Shown here piece after piece: positions 34,177-46,783 of a stretch of 64,000 bases of DNA. Below the pieces are notes generated by a model. It saw nothing but the letters and a program-made list of their open reading frames with translations, searched no databases and was not told where the DNA came from. The position numbers and the translations under genes were made by a program. The DNA comes from Odobenus rosmarus divergens (Eukaryota > Chordata > Mammalia > Carnivora > Odobenidae), in contig NW_004450396.1 of NCBI RefSeq assembly GCF_000321225.1, positions 3,127,466-3,191,465 of the forward strand, given 5' to 3'. Numbering within the stretch: position 1 is the stretch's first letter; each line of letters opens with the position of its first letter.

Positions 34177-34697
34177 TATACATATATAGAATGTGCAGAA
34201 TTTGCTCTAAAGTAGAACAAATACATGTGCAATATGCAACTGAATATTTTTAGAGTGTTATTTCTTATGGATGTGGCACATCATTTAAAATAAATATTGT
34301 ATAATCTAGTTGAGTGGGTGTCAGTGTTGTTTTTAGGTGAAGGATGTCTGTAATAATCCGGTGATTGATTTCCTTCTGTTGCATCATCGACCATGTGATG
34401 AAATTACTATTGCTTTGAAAAATAAAATTTAAATTGACTTTAGAAGAATTTATAGTAGAGTATTTCCACAGTGTCTCTAACCGAAAACCTGTAGTGCTTT
34501 GAAAATATAGCTATGTTGTGACATTTAAATTAAAAAACAAGGATTTCCTGAAATTTATATTCATATTTGTTGCACCTTTTATATGCCTGATGCCACGTCA
34601 GGTATGTACAGCTGGATGAAAGGTGTTTCTTTTCAGGTGCTTTTTGTGCACTTGTAGATAGCAGAGAAATGCCGTACACGAATACCAAAACATGACA
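34177..34697. other. TBPL1 intron 1, no feature recognised
   Basis: Unique-looking AT-rich DNA. Confidence 0.35.
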
Positions 34698-34713
34698 CAC
34701 AAATGTGAATTTT

Positions 34714-34760
34714 ATCTTTTTTTAATTTTATTTTGTTATGTTAGTCAACATACATTACAT
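34714..34760 (-). mobile_element. Minute L1 insertion (47 bp)
   Basis: Reverse L1 tail (TGTTAGTCAACATACATTAC preceded by a T-rich run) between perfect 16-bp repeats CACAAATGTGAATTTT (34698-34713, 34761-34776). Confidence 0.85.
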
Positions 34761-34776
34761 CACAAATGTGAATTTT

Positions 34777-35869
34777 GAATCCTTTGTTACTTTGGTGCTG
34801 TTGGTGTACAGATTTCATCATGCCTGCTAAATTAGAAGTTCCTCGAGGATCGGGACCATGAGTTGCTATCCTTTTGTATATTAATGTCATACATGTGTGT
34901 TCATATTTGAAGATTAACATTTTAATAAAAGGATATATAAATATTTATTCTTTCACTTCAGGGGGTTGTCTGGTAGATGAGGGGAATCTTTCAGATATCT
35001 AATCTAATTAGTAATCTAATTCTTGTTGCCTACAATTTCAACTTTTTTATGCTGGCTACAAGTTATAAGCAGCAAAAATTTCTCATACATGATTAGGGCC
35101 TTTTTTTTTTTTCTAAACCAATTCAAACAATAAAAATAATGATTTACTGCCTTGAGTAGATGCAGTCTTTTCTCTTGTCCCAAGAATACCACCTTGGGCA
35201 GTTTCAAAAAGGAGAAAGAGTATGTGCATGTTTGAGGTCTTTCCAGGCCACGTATGCAAATTTGACTTTTGTATTGTGATACAGCCTTTTATTAAGTAGG
35301 GAGATGGAGTGTATGTGTGTGTGTGTGTGTGTGTTTGTAGTTGTGGAAAAACCAAGATTCCAGAAGTATGTCATTAATGAAAAAGAATCAGGTTGTATCA
35401 GAAATTATATTCATCTGGTTTTATCTTGCGACTGGTGATAAAATTCAAGGTTTGGTTTAAGTGGCTTGTATGGGAGACATGCTGCTAGGGATCCCATTAA
35501 ATGTTAAAAAAAAAATACAGTAATGTAAATTTTGGGACAGTTCAGATCGGCCTTCATACAGGAATCAATAATGAAACTGTTTAAAATTTCACCAAAAAAA
35601 TGCAGCACAAAAGTTTGGCTGTCGACTTTGACCACACAGGATTCATTCATCAGTCAAGAGTATTGCAAATCAGAGTGAATGTTGAGTTTTCTCAGGACAT
35701 GTGTGGATGACTCTTAGTATTTTAAGTCGAAAATTTTTTATTGATTAAATAATTCCAAAGAATCAGGTGCTAACCTCCTTTGGCTGATAAATTACAGGTA
35801 TTTTCATTGTGAGGCAGAACATTTTTTATCAAAATCAGTTATGCTTTCTTGGGATTAAGGTTGATATAA
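34777..35869. other. TBPL1 intron 1 with a GT microsatellite
   Basis: (GT)n at about 35310-35334; otherwise nothing recognised. Confidence 0.45.
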
Positions 35870-36085
35870 CGCTTAAGAGCATGGACTCTGGATACAGGTT
35901 GTCTGTGTTCAGCACAGTGGTTTTCTGCTTCTTGGTGATGTGGCCTTGAGCAAGTTATTTCACTGCCTGGATTCCCCAGTTTCCTCAACCACAGTATGGG
36001 GTTAATATTAGTACTAGCCTGTGGGGGTTGCTGTGAGAGCTAAGTGTAAAGCACCAGAACAATGCTCAGCATAGTGAGCTGAAAA
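35870..36085 (+). mobile_element. MIR SINE
   Basis: TAAGAGCATGGACTCTGG, GAGCAAGTTATTTCACTGCC, CCCCAGTTTCCTCA and ACAATGCTCAGCATAG follow forward MIR. Confidence 0.88.
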
Positions 36086-38880
36086 ACTAGTAGCTGATGC
36101 TCCTAGCAGCGGTACTAGGCAGCACATTAAAGGTGAACCGGCTGTATGCTTTTTTCTTCCTTCTGGGGACTTTCTGTTAAAGCACTGGAATTCTTGATTT
36201 GCGATCACTGACTGTTGGATTCATCTCTGCTGTTAGGTTTTGGGGGGAGGGAAGCACTTTGTTCTAATTTTGAATTATCACACAGGCATCTGGTTATCAC
36301 TTACGGCAGATGGACTAAGTAAAAAGAGACATCTCTGTTTCTTGGAAAAGGAAGGCCAACAAAGCCTGGTCTGGCACCACGTTGCAGCTATTGAAATGCT
36401 ATTACCCTGTGGACTTGACCACTTGTTTTGCTGTATGGTGCTTCTGAATAAAAGGAATAGACCCCAGTGGTTTCATTTAGCAGAATTCGTCTTTCTTTAG
36501 AGGACACTATCTTTGCTTGTATAACCTGAAATGGTGGTAAACTCGAAACTTGTTGGTGTCTTTGTCAAGCCATTTAACTTGAGTTTTCTGTGTCACTATA
36601 AATGTTGTACATAGTAGCTTTTAGTAGCTTTCTTGTAATTTTAGAAGTAGCTGAAACTGCTGCTCTGCTCCAGTAATTCAGGTGGCTCAAGAGTGACTGC
36701 ATACAATTGGAAAATTATTTGTTTATGGTAAGGCTGACACAGTATACTGAGGCTTACCTAATCAGGGAAATAACTTGATAATTGTGGCTTTGTTTAGGCT
36801 GTTATTGAAATGGTTCGCCTTTTAAAGTTAAGTCCAAATGTTTTAGTTTAGTTATATGGACACTTGAAACTGCTGACAGAAAATAAATGTTTCTGCTTTT
36901 TCATTTATACAATGAATTGCAAACTGTTCTTTCCCTTTTTGGCTAATATCCAGCTCTTGGTTTTTAGCTGAAATAATATTTTTATAAAATGTATATTATA
37001 GAAGTTTATATAAAACATACTATTAGAAATATGTTTTGCTTTAATTGTATAGGAGTAGAGTTTCACAACTCTTTCTTCCATGTTGTGCTGTTTTTGTTGG
37101 TTTTAGTTGGTTTTATACCTTTCCCCACTAAGAAAATTGGCCAATATGCTTGTATTTGGAGATGTGGCTTTTGTTTTCCTGTTTAAAGAGAATGAAGTCT
37201 AGTTGATATTGCTGATTTAGTTGAGTAATCACTACGTTGGCCAGATTGATTTAATATTGATAAAGTATTGTTAACATTATTCCCATAGCCATCATGGATT
37301 CTGAATCTGAAAAATACTGAGATAAGCAAGGAAATGGTCATGGCTAATTCGCTGATATCTATATAGATATAGATGTTTGATATATACATTTACATATATC
37401 CTTTAATTTTAGATATTCTAAGGACTGGAGTGGGAAATTTTTACAAAAACAGGTCTCCATGGTGTCCATATTGCCCAGAATAAAAGCCTGTTTTGAAATA
37501 AAGGTTTGACTAACACATTGTTAATGTTTCCTTATGTTCTTTCCACCGCACTTCCTTAGGGATAGATGTTGCTGTCCTTGAGATATAAAGACAAAGCTAG
37601 TGTGTAATCCAAAAGTACAAATATGAAGATGGGAATTTGGTTTTTGACTATGGTCAACATTTACAGAACCCATCATTGGTTGAACCTCAGCTAAGATTCA
37701 TGAAACCTGAAGCTTTTGTGGAACAAGAACCACCCCATTCTTTTTAATTTTCCACATACTTTTGTTGAGCAACAAAGCCTTTTTTTTTCCTTACCGGCTT
37801 ATGGCTAAAGTGAGCTTCTTGGCTATCTCCAGTTATTGTATGCATGTGTAACCGAGTGACACTGTAATGAGCATCCTTTAACTGCTCATGGTGGATTGAC
37901 CATATCCCAGGACCTCCGCTGGTGGCAGGTGAGGGTAGATGTGGAAGGCACAACCATGCTGAAGGCATAGTCTTCAGTTCATTAGACCTTCCTCAGCATG
38001 AACTTGGTATGCTAATCTCAAAGGTACACTAGATTTCTTAACGCAGTTCTCTACTCCTTTTTTGGTGGTGATGGGGGACCTAAAGTATGTGACACAGCTC
38101 AACAGTTTATAACTGATAAAAAGCTATGCGAATAATACTCTTATCATCTTCTCAGCAGCATATTGCTAATGTAAAGCGTTATGTTAATATAGCAGAGAAA
38201 ACCTTTAGCTGACCAGTGATCTTGAAAATTCTGCTTTAGTGCATAGTACAGTACTGCTTGGATAATTGTTCAATTTGTATGTCCATTAATAACGTGCCTT
38301 TTAATTTACTCTTTCTAGGCTTTTTGCTTGTGGCCTGTTAAATTGGAAGAGTTTCAAATGTCTGAAGTTACATTCTTAATTTGTCTTGTGTTATATCCTC
38401 ACTCTCATTTCCTAAAGAAAGAATGATGGCTTTATCATCATACCCATTCAGTTGGATGACTGATGTGTGCTGAAAGTAACTGACCTGTTAGCTAGTCTCT
38501 AACCAGCTATCATGGAATGAATTTAGGATATGGATGTGTAAGGACCCTTGGGGTTAAAATGGAGAATGTAACTCTTAGGGAGAAAGGGAAGGGAATATGT
38601 CCATCAAAAGTGCTGAGGATCTGTATGTGTGTTTTAATTAAAACAATTCTTTCCTTACATCAGAAACATGCTCCTGAAACACAGTTACCTTTCAGGATTT
38701 GGGGGTCTAAACTAAAACCAATAATAACTTGTTAGGTGTAGGAACACTAAGCAGAACATACCAGCCAGTTAAAAAAGGAAATAATAGGATGCTGCTAGAG
38801 AACTTGAGTGGTCTGGGGCTACTAAGATTCTTATTTGTTATCGTGAAAAATGTCTACCCTTCCTACTTATTCCCCAGCCC
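36086..38880. other. TBPL1 intron 1, long stretch without recognised features
   Basis: About 2.8 kb with no repeat or exon I can identify; ORFs of 60-86 codons here look like chance. Confidence 0.4.
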
Positions 38881-39024
38881 CATAATTCTCTCTTTTAATT
38901 GTCCTTATTCATTTAATTTAGCAACTCTTTATTGAGTCAATGACCAAGTGCCAACTAAACCAAATTCTAAGGACACGCATTTGTACTAAACAGTTCTCTT
39001 CAAGGAGTGCGGTCCCTATAGTCT

Positions 39025-39385
39025 AGCACACAGTTATGGTACAGACGGTACCTTTACAGCGCCCTCTGCTAGGAATCCCTCTCTCAGTGTTTCATGACTG
39101 GTTCCTTTCCCGCAAGATCTCATTTGAATAATTTGTCTTCTCTGAGGAAGTTAAGAAGCCTGCCTGCATCATTCCCCCTAGAGTTTCTCTTGTGTCATCT
39201 TATTTCCTTCATAACCTAGATCACATTCTCTAATTTTTTTAATTGCATGTCTGTTTGTTGTCAGATTCTGCAGCTGCCGTGAGCGTGCCTTACCTGACCA
39301 TTTTGTTCTGAGCTGTATGCCCGGTGTTTAGGCACGGTGCTTGGTTCACATCAGTTGCGTATTTAGTGAATCCAATTACAAGTAC
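39025..39385 (+). mobile_element. LINE/L2 3' end
   Basis: Ends with the L2-style AGGCACGGTGCTTGGTTCAC and a GTATTTAGTGAAT terminus. It contains the CTCF-like motif at 39059. Confidence 0.55.
39059..39072 (-). promoter_or_regulatory. CTCF-like motif (reverse) in TBPL1 intron 1
   Basis: GCGCCCTCTGCTAG fits the reverse CTCF core at 13 of 14 positions and has the common ACA flank upstream. It points away from the site at 51351 (divergent pair). Confidence 0.5.
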
Positions 39386-39529
39386 GAACGAGTCTGTTGA
39401 AGCAGGGAGCAAAGGGCATCCTGGGCAAATACGAAATTAGGAAAAGGTCTGCTATTGCAGGAGAAATGGTAAAAAGTTGAGATTGTTAAGGTGTGTTGGA
39501 AGTGGAAGATTAGGTTACAAAAGGTAAAT

Positions 39530-40060
39530 TGGAGACTTGGAGCTCACTGCATTCCGAGCCAAGCAAGCTAGATTCTATTTTGTCCGTGCAAGAGAGCCAA
39601 GAGACTTTTCTTTAAGCAGGGGTGTGGCACAATTAGGAAGATGATTCTGGTAGCTTATTTGGTAGATGGACTAGATTGTGGGGACTGAAGGCAGAGTTCT
39701 TTCCGTTAGAAGGCAGTCACCATAAAGACATGAGAAAGCCTAAAATAAAATGCCGATGCTTTGGAGGCAGAAAAGAAGCTAGATGAAAATTTAACTGGGT
39801 AAAGAGAAAAAGAAGAGCTGAAGGATGATTCTGAAATCTGATTTAGGTGTGTGAGTGTTGGAGGTTGGCTCCATTGACTGAAATTAAGAATTAAGGAGAC
39901 CACAAGTATTTCTGAGGGGACTGATTAATTTTGGATATGTTGGTTTAATTTAATGAATATGCCAAACAGCCAGTTAGGAATGTGGATTCAGATCTCTGAT
40001 AGGTTAGGATTGATGTAGGAGCCATAAACTCATAGATAGCAATTGAAGCCTGGAAAGCTT
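39530..40060 (+). repeat. Ancient interspersed repeat, family not named
   Basis: Blocks such as CAAGAGACTTTTC, GATGATTCTGGTAGC and GGAATGTGGATTCAGATCTC resemble a widespread old mammalian repeat. Similar material appears at 42605-42760, 58545-58730 and perhaps 62705-62840. Confidence 0.45.
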
Positions 40061-40650
40061 AAAGAAAAAAAGGATTTATGGCAGTGGTTTATAACCTTCG
40101 GGGATCTTAAACTCATTGAGAATATGAAAAAAAAAAAAAAGGCCTCCTCAGGTATGCATCCAAATTTGTGTGTATACAATTTCAAGGAGTTCCTCACCTC
40201 TGGAACCTGTTGTTGAGCTTTTCAGGGACTGTCATGGATTTCAGTTAAGTATTTCCAATTTAAGGAGCAGAAAGAAGTATTTGAGATGGCAGGAGAATGT
40301 AAGAAAAGGTGTCTCAGAAGCCAAAAAATAGGGGGTGGTAAGGGAGAATTTTGAGAATCAGGAGTGCCCGGTGTTTTATCTTCTGGAGAGGTCCAGTAGG
40401 AGGGAGTTTCAGCTGTGACATCCGATTCAGCAGTGAACTTTGTAAACATCTCATACCATGCTGAGGACAAGGTAGATTGTGAAGGTTTCATGCGTGAATC
40501 AAGTTAAGGAAACAATGCATGGTAAACAGAGTGCAGAAGTCTTGATGTTCTCTAATGATAAACAGGCCTGATAAGAGAATAGAGCCCATTTTAAGGACCT
40601 GCTGAAAGGGAAATTCCATTATTTTGATGACCTGTTGTGGTGTTTCAGCC
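40061..40650. other. TBPL1 intron 1, unassigned
   Basis: An A14 run near 40127 and an 89-codon chance ORF; nothing else recognised. Confidence 0.35.
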
Positions 40651-40757
40651 CAGTGGCTCTCAACTGGCTGCCCATTAGGAACAACTTAGAAATGTTTTAA
40701 AAAATTAGGGCCCTACAAAGGTTAGTTAATCAGTATCTCTGGGGGTTGAGGCTTTTC
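40651..40757 (+). mobile_element. MER5A-type hAT (Charlie) fragment
   Basis: Begins CAGTGGCTCTCAACTGGCTG and continues CCCATTAGGAACAACTTAGA and TATCTCTGGGGGTTGAGGC, the left half of MER5A. Confidence 0.75.
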
Positions 40758-42299
40758 ATAGTGTTTATTTTGTTTTATCTTTTTCTTAATAGTTAAGAAC
40801 TAGTGTTCCAGTCAGAAAACTTCGTTATCACTCTTATGTTCTGTGTAAGAATCCTTTCTTTTACTTGTCTGTTATCTAATCATGCAGCTTACTGTTGTGC
40901 TATTTTAAAATATTTTTAGACTTTTCTCACAGACCTTAATTTCCAGTTTAAAAAATGTTACGACTTTCTTCTACTCTTTAGCCCCGTTCTCCATACTGAC
41001 TGTTTTTGAGTGACACGGCCCCCAATTATTAAAAACCTGACAGCTCTGAGAAAAATAAGGAATTCTTAATGGTGCTTACATGTGGAAAGAGTATTAATTC
41101 TCTAATCCTGTTTGCTTTTTTTAAAGTATGTTACTTTTTTACTAAGTAGTAAAAACTGTTTTTTACCTAGAAAAGTTTGAAGTCTGTATACTATTTTCCC
41201 ACAGCTAACTTACTTCATAATTCTACCTTCCTTTTCTTAAAATGGCAGTCATGCACGACATAGACCTTAAACAGGTTGTCTACACTAGAGCACACAGTTT
41301 ATATGAAGGGTAAACCTGTAAAAGCAGTTGAAAGGAAACTGTCAAAATAGAAAATTTCACATGTTGTGTTTTCACCTTGCTGTGCTTTCTCTTGATTAAA
41401 TTCTTGATGAGCTGTCAGCATTTGAGTTTGAACCCTGTATTCCACTCCTGAATAAAAACCAGAATACAGAGAAGTTTGAGCTTTATGCATGCCAAGCCTG
41501 GCACCAACCAGACAGAAGCTGAAAGAGGGGTTGTTTGGTTTGTTAGCCACCTAGTGAGTTAACATGTACACTCACAAAGAAAATAATAATCTTTTTAAAA
41601 GTATGCACTTTTATTATCTTATCAGGTAATGGCTTGATTAGTCTCAGAAATTGTAGCTACTTGTGGGTAAGTTAGGACAAATATCAAGATTCTCTATAAA
41701 GTGATAAACTTACTAGTTTTTGAAATGGTAGCCCGTAATATGGGAAAATATAGACATATAAGACCTGCTGGAGAAAATTGATGCCTTACAAGTGAAATGA
41801 AATGAACATAATAAATTTACACTTAGAAATGAACATGATAAACAGTTGTATTACAGTTTAATTTCTAAATGTCACTCTTCTGTCTACCTGTGTTTGCCAG
41901 TACCTAGCTAAGTAAAAGTTAGCAAAATACACATTTTGTAATATGTAAGAGACTTGTTCAGATTCTTTTCCCCTCTCTCTTCCTATTCCCTTTCTCCCCT
42001 AATCCCGCTCCCCCTGCCCCAAACCCCCCACAATCAACACTTGGTTTGAAATGATTCTGTTATTATTGGGGATTTTTTTTTTTTAAAAAAATCACTGCTA
42101 AATTTATTTTTTTAAATACTAATTTCACTTACTAGGTACATCAAAATTATATTCCTTATTTTTACCCCCTTGCTTTTAGACTTGAAGGAACATGATCTGT
42201 TTTTGTGTTCCAGAGCTTAAGGACCACAACAAATAATTAGAAATCCTTTCCATTTTGAACATTTCTCTATTCATGGAAGAGGAAGCAAGGAGATTATAA
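40758..42299. other. TBPL1 intron 1, unassigned
   Basis: About 1.5 kb with no recognised feature. Confidence 0.35.
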
Positions 42300-42535
42300 T
42301 TGTAGCAATGAGGATAGCTAAATATGAATGCTTACCGTGTACAAGTACCGTACTAAGTGTTTTGCATGAAATGTCAACTTTTGCAACACTCTGTGATAGG
42401 TACTGTTACATGCCTTTTTTTATAGATCAGGACATTGAGGCACAGAGGCATTAAATAACTTACCCAACACCACACTGCTGGTAAATGGTAGAGTCTGGAT
42501 TTAACCTAAATGATCTACTGCAGAGTCTAAGCTCT
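42300..42535 (-). mobile_element. MIR SINE
   Basis: Reverse MIR: TACTAAGTGTTTTGCATGAA, a degraded ATGAGG block ACATTGAGGCACAGAGGC, and TTACCCAACACCACACTGC. Confidence 0.85.
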
Positions 42536-42541
42536 TATACT

Positions 42542-42562
42542 TTGTGTGTGTGTGTGTGTGTG
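42542..42562 (+). repeat. (GT)n microsatellite
   Basis: About ten GT units between the MIR and an old repeat. Confidence 0.9.
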
Positions 42563-42604
42563 TACTGCTTTTTGATCTCAAGCTAACAGTTAAGCTCTTG
42601 CAGA

Positions 42605-42760
42605 CATTTTATTGAATGTGTTTGGTGTCTCAGGAACCATGCTAAGGCTTGGGTACAAAAATAAGTAAGATTTGATCATGTGTCTGAGGAGTCTATTGTC
42701 TACCAGGGAAACATAAATAAATAGGAAATTTCACTATAGTGTGGGAAAATGCTGTGATAG
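42605..42760 (+). repeat. Ancient interspersed repeat, family not named
   Basis: GAACCATGCTAAGGCTTGGG and the following tract resemble the 5' part of the repeat seen at 39530-40060. Confidence 0.4.
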
Positions 42761-42872
42761 TGGTTTGCATAGCAACATGGTAATGGGACTCAGGAGTAGG
42801 GATACCCTGGCTCAGTGTTAGGGATCAGATGTCTTACTTCCTTTGATTTCTTATTTTACCCATCATGGTTTT

Positions 42873-43073
42873 TTAATTTTTTTAAAGATTTTATCTATTT
42901 ATTTGACAGAGAGAGACACAGCGAAAAAGGGAACACAAGCAGGGGGAATGGGAGAGGGAAAAGCAGGCTTCCCGCTGAGCAGGGAGCCCGACGTGGGGCT
43001 TGATCCCAGGACCCTCGGATCATGACCTGAGCCGAAGGCAGACACTTGACCGACTGAGCCACCCAGGCACCCC
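42873..43073 (-). mobile_element. Can-SINE
   Basis: Reverse copy with a perfect 16-bp duplication TACCCATCATGGTTTT (42857-42872, 43074-43089). Confidence 0.97.
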
Positions 43074-43169
43074 TACCCATCATGGTTTTAATTGCCTTCT
43101 ATACTAGGGTTTTCAGATTTTCACCTCTAATCTAGACTGACCTGTCTGAGTGATGGACTCTTCTCTGAT

Positions 43170-43850
43170 TGTCTGCTCTAGACCTTCCTTTGGATGTCTC
43201 ACAGGTTCATTCAATTCAACACTTCTCCAACAGAATCCTTACCCCTCCTTCTTTTCCCATCTCCTCTGCAATGTGCTCTCCCTCCAGTGTTTCTGTCTCA
43301 GTAAATAGTATCTTAGGCCACAAACCTGGAGTCATCCTCCATCTCCCATTTCCTCTTCCCCATATCAGCCACAAAACTCTGTTCCCTCATCTCCCAAAAA
43401 TGTCACTCTTCTGTCTACTTCTTTCCATCTTCATCCACCCTGGTCTCCACGGCTGTCCTCTCTCACCAGGACTGCTCCACTAGACCCTGACTGAGTTTCC
43501 TGACCATTCTTATCATCCAGTCCATTCTCCCATTACAGAAGTGCCAGTGATAATATTTTTAAAAAAGCAAATACTTCATGTCATTTCTTGCTTCTCTTTT
43601 AGTTCCCCATTGTGAAAATGTGAATGTGAATGTGAAAATCCTTAATACAGCCTAGAAGGCGTGATTTGACCCCTCCCTGCATTTGCAGCCCAGTCTTGTG
43701 CCACTCTTTCCACTCTAGCCATGCCGGCCCTCCTTCACGTATGAATAGTTCATAACTCTCAGCTCACTTCAGAGCTGAGAACACCTGCTATTCCCTCTAC
43801 CAGGTCTCGTTCGTGCTGGAGCCCTCTCCCCCAGCAGGAGGCCTACTGCT
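43170..43850 (+). mobile_element. LINE/L2, long 3' fragment
   Basis: About 680 bp of C/T-rich L2 sequence: AAACCTGGAGTCATCCTCCA, CTGTCCTCTCTCACCAGGAC, ATCCTTAATACAGCCTAG and GTCTTGTGCCACTCTTTCC. It explains the 104-codon ORF at 43169-43483. Confidence 0.75.
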
Positions 43851-44425
43851 TAGATATCCAATTCATTGTTAGGGAATTGGTTGAATGAAAGTGATGCTGA
43901 GCTATTGAACAAATAGGAGTGAGCCAGGTGGAGAACTTTAGCAGAAGGAATAGTATGAGCAGACAAAAGGGTTAATATTCTTCAACATATAAGAGCTTGC
44001 ATAGATCAGTAAGGAATCTCAGAAGGAAAATGAACAAAGGATCTGAGACAGTTAACAGAATAAATATGAGGAGTAATATTTTACACGCTCACCCTCAGTA
44101 TTTAAGAGGTTCACCCTCACCAGTTAATTCAATTTTGCTTTCTCTCATATCTCAAATCGCCAAAGACTTTGACAAAATATTTTGTTGAGTAGACATGACT
44201 GCAAATACATGTGATCTCAATCTTGTTTAATGTGCAGATAAATAGAAGGATTCAGCAGCCTAGAAACGTGTGCCTATATGAGCAGAGGGGAAAAAAACTT
44301 GGTAATTATCACTGTGGTAGGACTATGAATGGCTTGTTTTTGAGTATTTTTTATGTAAGCAGAAAATGACATGTTATCTTCCTTAAAAATCATGTATTAA
44401 AACCATTTATTTGAAATACTAAGAA
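43851..44425. other. TBPL1 intron 1, unassigned
   Basis: No recognised feature. Confidence 0.35.
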
Positions 44426-44431
44426 ATCGGT

Positions 44432-44628
44432 CCAGTGGGTGCCTGGGTGGCTCAGTCGGTTAAGCGTCCGACTCTTGATTACGGCTCAGGTCATGATCTC
44501 ATGGATCCTGAGATTGAGCCCTGCATGGGGCTCCGTGCTCAGTGGGGAGTCTGCTTGGATTCTCTCCGCCTACTCCTCCACCTGCTCGTGTGTACCCTCT
44601 TTCTCTCTCAAATAAATAAATCTTAAAA
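44432..44628 (+). mobile_element. Can-SINE, older subtype
   Basis: Head GGTGCCTGGGTGGCTCAGTC with GCGTCCGACTCTTGATT, then CCTGCTCGTGTGTACCC and AAATAAATAAATC. Weak flanks AAATCGGTCCA / AAATGTATCCA. Confidence 0.95.
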
Positions 44629-44814
44629 AAAAATGTATCCAAAATAAATTTTGCTCTTAATAAGGAATTGGTACACCTGATTTCTCATCTTTTTGAGTTT
44701 GATTCCCCAAATTTCAAGTTGTATTCAGTAAATTGTACTCTTTCTATTCTTATCCACAATAATACATTAGTTAATGTTAGCATTGACTAATATGACATTA
44801 CTTTAATTGAGCAT

Positions 44815-44945
44815 ATTATGATTTGTGAGGTGCTCATTAGTTCCTCAAAACAATCATGAGTAAATGGTGTGCACTGTTTACAAATAAGTGTAGGAACAGT
44901 TCAGAGCTAACCCACTGTCACATAGCTTCTATTAGGATCCAGGTT
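44815..44945 (-). mobile_element. MIR SINE fragment
   Basis: CAAAACAATCATGAGTAAAT and AGCTAACCCACTGTCACATA fit reverse MIR. Diverged. Confidence 0.6.
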
Positions 44946-45057
44946 TTCTTACTTTATAGATAGGTTTTAGTACAACATAAATAAATAAATAAATAAATTC
45001 TTAAGTAGGCTACTGTTTAAACATTAATACGAGATGGATATTGGATTGTGTATTTTT

Positions 45058-45244
45058 TTAAAGATATATTTATATATTTTAGAGACTGAGCAGGAGGGGC
45101 AGAGGGAGAGGGAGAGAGAATCTCAAGCAGACTCTGAACTGAGTGTGGAGCCCAACTTGGGGCTCGATCTCAGAATCCTGAGATCACGACCTGAGCTGAA
45201 ACCAAGAGTTGGACAGTTAATCAACTGTACCACCCAGGCGCCCC
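45058..45244 (-). mobile_element. Can-SINE, older copy
   Basis: AAAGATATATTTATATATTT, GTGGAGCCCAACTTGGGG and a TACCACCCAGGCGCCCC head. Imperfect flanks GATTGTGTATTTTT / GATTATATATTCTT. Confidence 0.94.
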
Positions 45245-45259
45245 AGATTATATATTCTT

Positions 45260-46690
45260 AAATCGCAAAATATTTTCTTCACTGGAACTTTTTCATAAGA
45301 GTGTAAACCATTGACTTATACTAAGCACTCATTCAGAAAATTGGTATCATTTAAATTTTCCTCCACTACTTTTTAGGTACCATTACAAATATTTTTATTG
45401 ACTGAGGCGTAAAATTTTTTCCTTACTGATAGTTGCTGACAAACTCCCAGCCGTTGTTGTTGTTAATTAATGTTCATAAAAAACTATTTTTTTTAGTTTA
45501 TATGGATTTAAAAAATTATAACGGTTTATTTTGATGCAAGTTATTTACATGAATGCTCCCTGCTTACTACTCTTCAGAATTGGTATTTAGATGAGTCATA
45601 GATAGTAGGTGGAGGCAAAAGTAATGAAGATACTTTAACTTTCTGTTTAACTTAATGTGATAATGGTTTTGTATATCAAATACTTTTACTTTCTACTTAA
45701 GTATTTGTTAAATGTTTTATATAGTATGGGTGGCATAATATATAATCCTTTCCTTTGGAAAGTACAAGAGTTTTTGAGGCCAGGCCTACTGTTAGTAAAG
45801 TTTTCTTCCTGTGGCTGGAACACAAAAATGCCAACCCTAAGGATGAGCCCCCAAAGGCTGAGCTCTTGAGCCATGCACGAAAATGGCCTCCTTGCTGCCA
45901 CACGAGTGAAAGGGTTGCAGTTTTGGTCGTGTGCCTATACTTTTGCGCCTTAGTGCTGCTAACAACTGTCTTCCTTTCCTGCCCCTTTGAACACAAACGC
46001 ATGTTGAAGGGAAAATGGGATGTTGAGAATTGGGTTGTTAATTTAACTAAATTAACTAATTTAACTAAATTAACATAATAGCTCTTGAATTAAAATCAAA
46101 ATTTAGTATATAATTCCTAAGTTCGTCTGTAGCATGTCTGCATCTAAGATGTTGGAATCTGGGATTTCAGAATTAGATGGGATCTAGTCTCCTCTTCCAC
46201 TGAATGGAAGACTCATTCTGTAACATCCCGAACTGTTGGTTAATTCTCTAGCCCCGCTGCCTTTTTTTTTTTTGAGACTTCTCTTCTGTGGAGCCTACTG
46301 CTTTGTAGGTACTTGTTTATTGGTGTGGCTTTCAGCTTTGCTTCCATGTGACGTTAACTGGTTCTTTCATTTTCCTTTTTATTCAGATATTTGAGAACAA
46401 CTGCTCTCTTTTCTTTCCTGTGCTAAATGTCCTGAGACTTTCCTCACACAACTATTTTTGTATTTCATACCATCCTACTTTCCTCTGGATATCTGTTGTC
46501 ATTGTCCTCTTTAAATGATAATGTTAGGACATTCTAGACGTTTCAGTCACAAAAAAGACTATTACGTCCTTGGCTCTGGGCACTCCTATCTAACCTAGCT
46601 TTTGTTTGTTTGTCTTTTAAGTAATTACAATTTCATGTTGCCTTAGTGTGGCCTAGTATGAAGTAAAGTCTTTTTCTTAAATACCCTTTA
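45260..46690. other. TBPL1 intron 1, unassigned
   Basis: Overlapping ORFs on both strands at 45686-46078 (up to 107 codons) have no recognised domain. A short AT tandem of TTAACTAAA units lies at about 46037-46077. No clear repeat family. Confidence 0.4.
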
Positions 46691-46769
46691 AAATTATTAT
46701 GGAAATTTTCAGACAGAATTGTAGGGAAAATAGTATAACAAGTACCCATATATCCCCTAGTTTTAACAA
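46690..46769. repeat. Left part of an interrupted old repeat
   Basis: GGAAATTTTCAGACAGAAT and AGTACCCATATATCCCCTAG look like the start of an old interspersed repeat that resumes at about 47400-47720 after two SINE insertions. Confidence 0.45.
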
Positions 46770-46783
46770 TTGTTAACAATTTT

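Noticed and set aside
45686..46078. Overlapping ORFs on both strands (up to 107 codons) in intron 1
   Set aside because: Mutually overlapping frames with no domain or splice signals; chance is the simplest reading.
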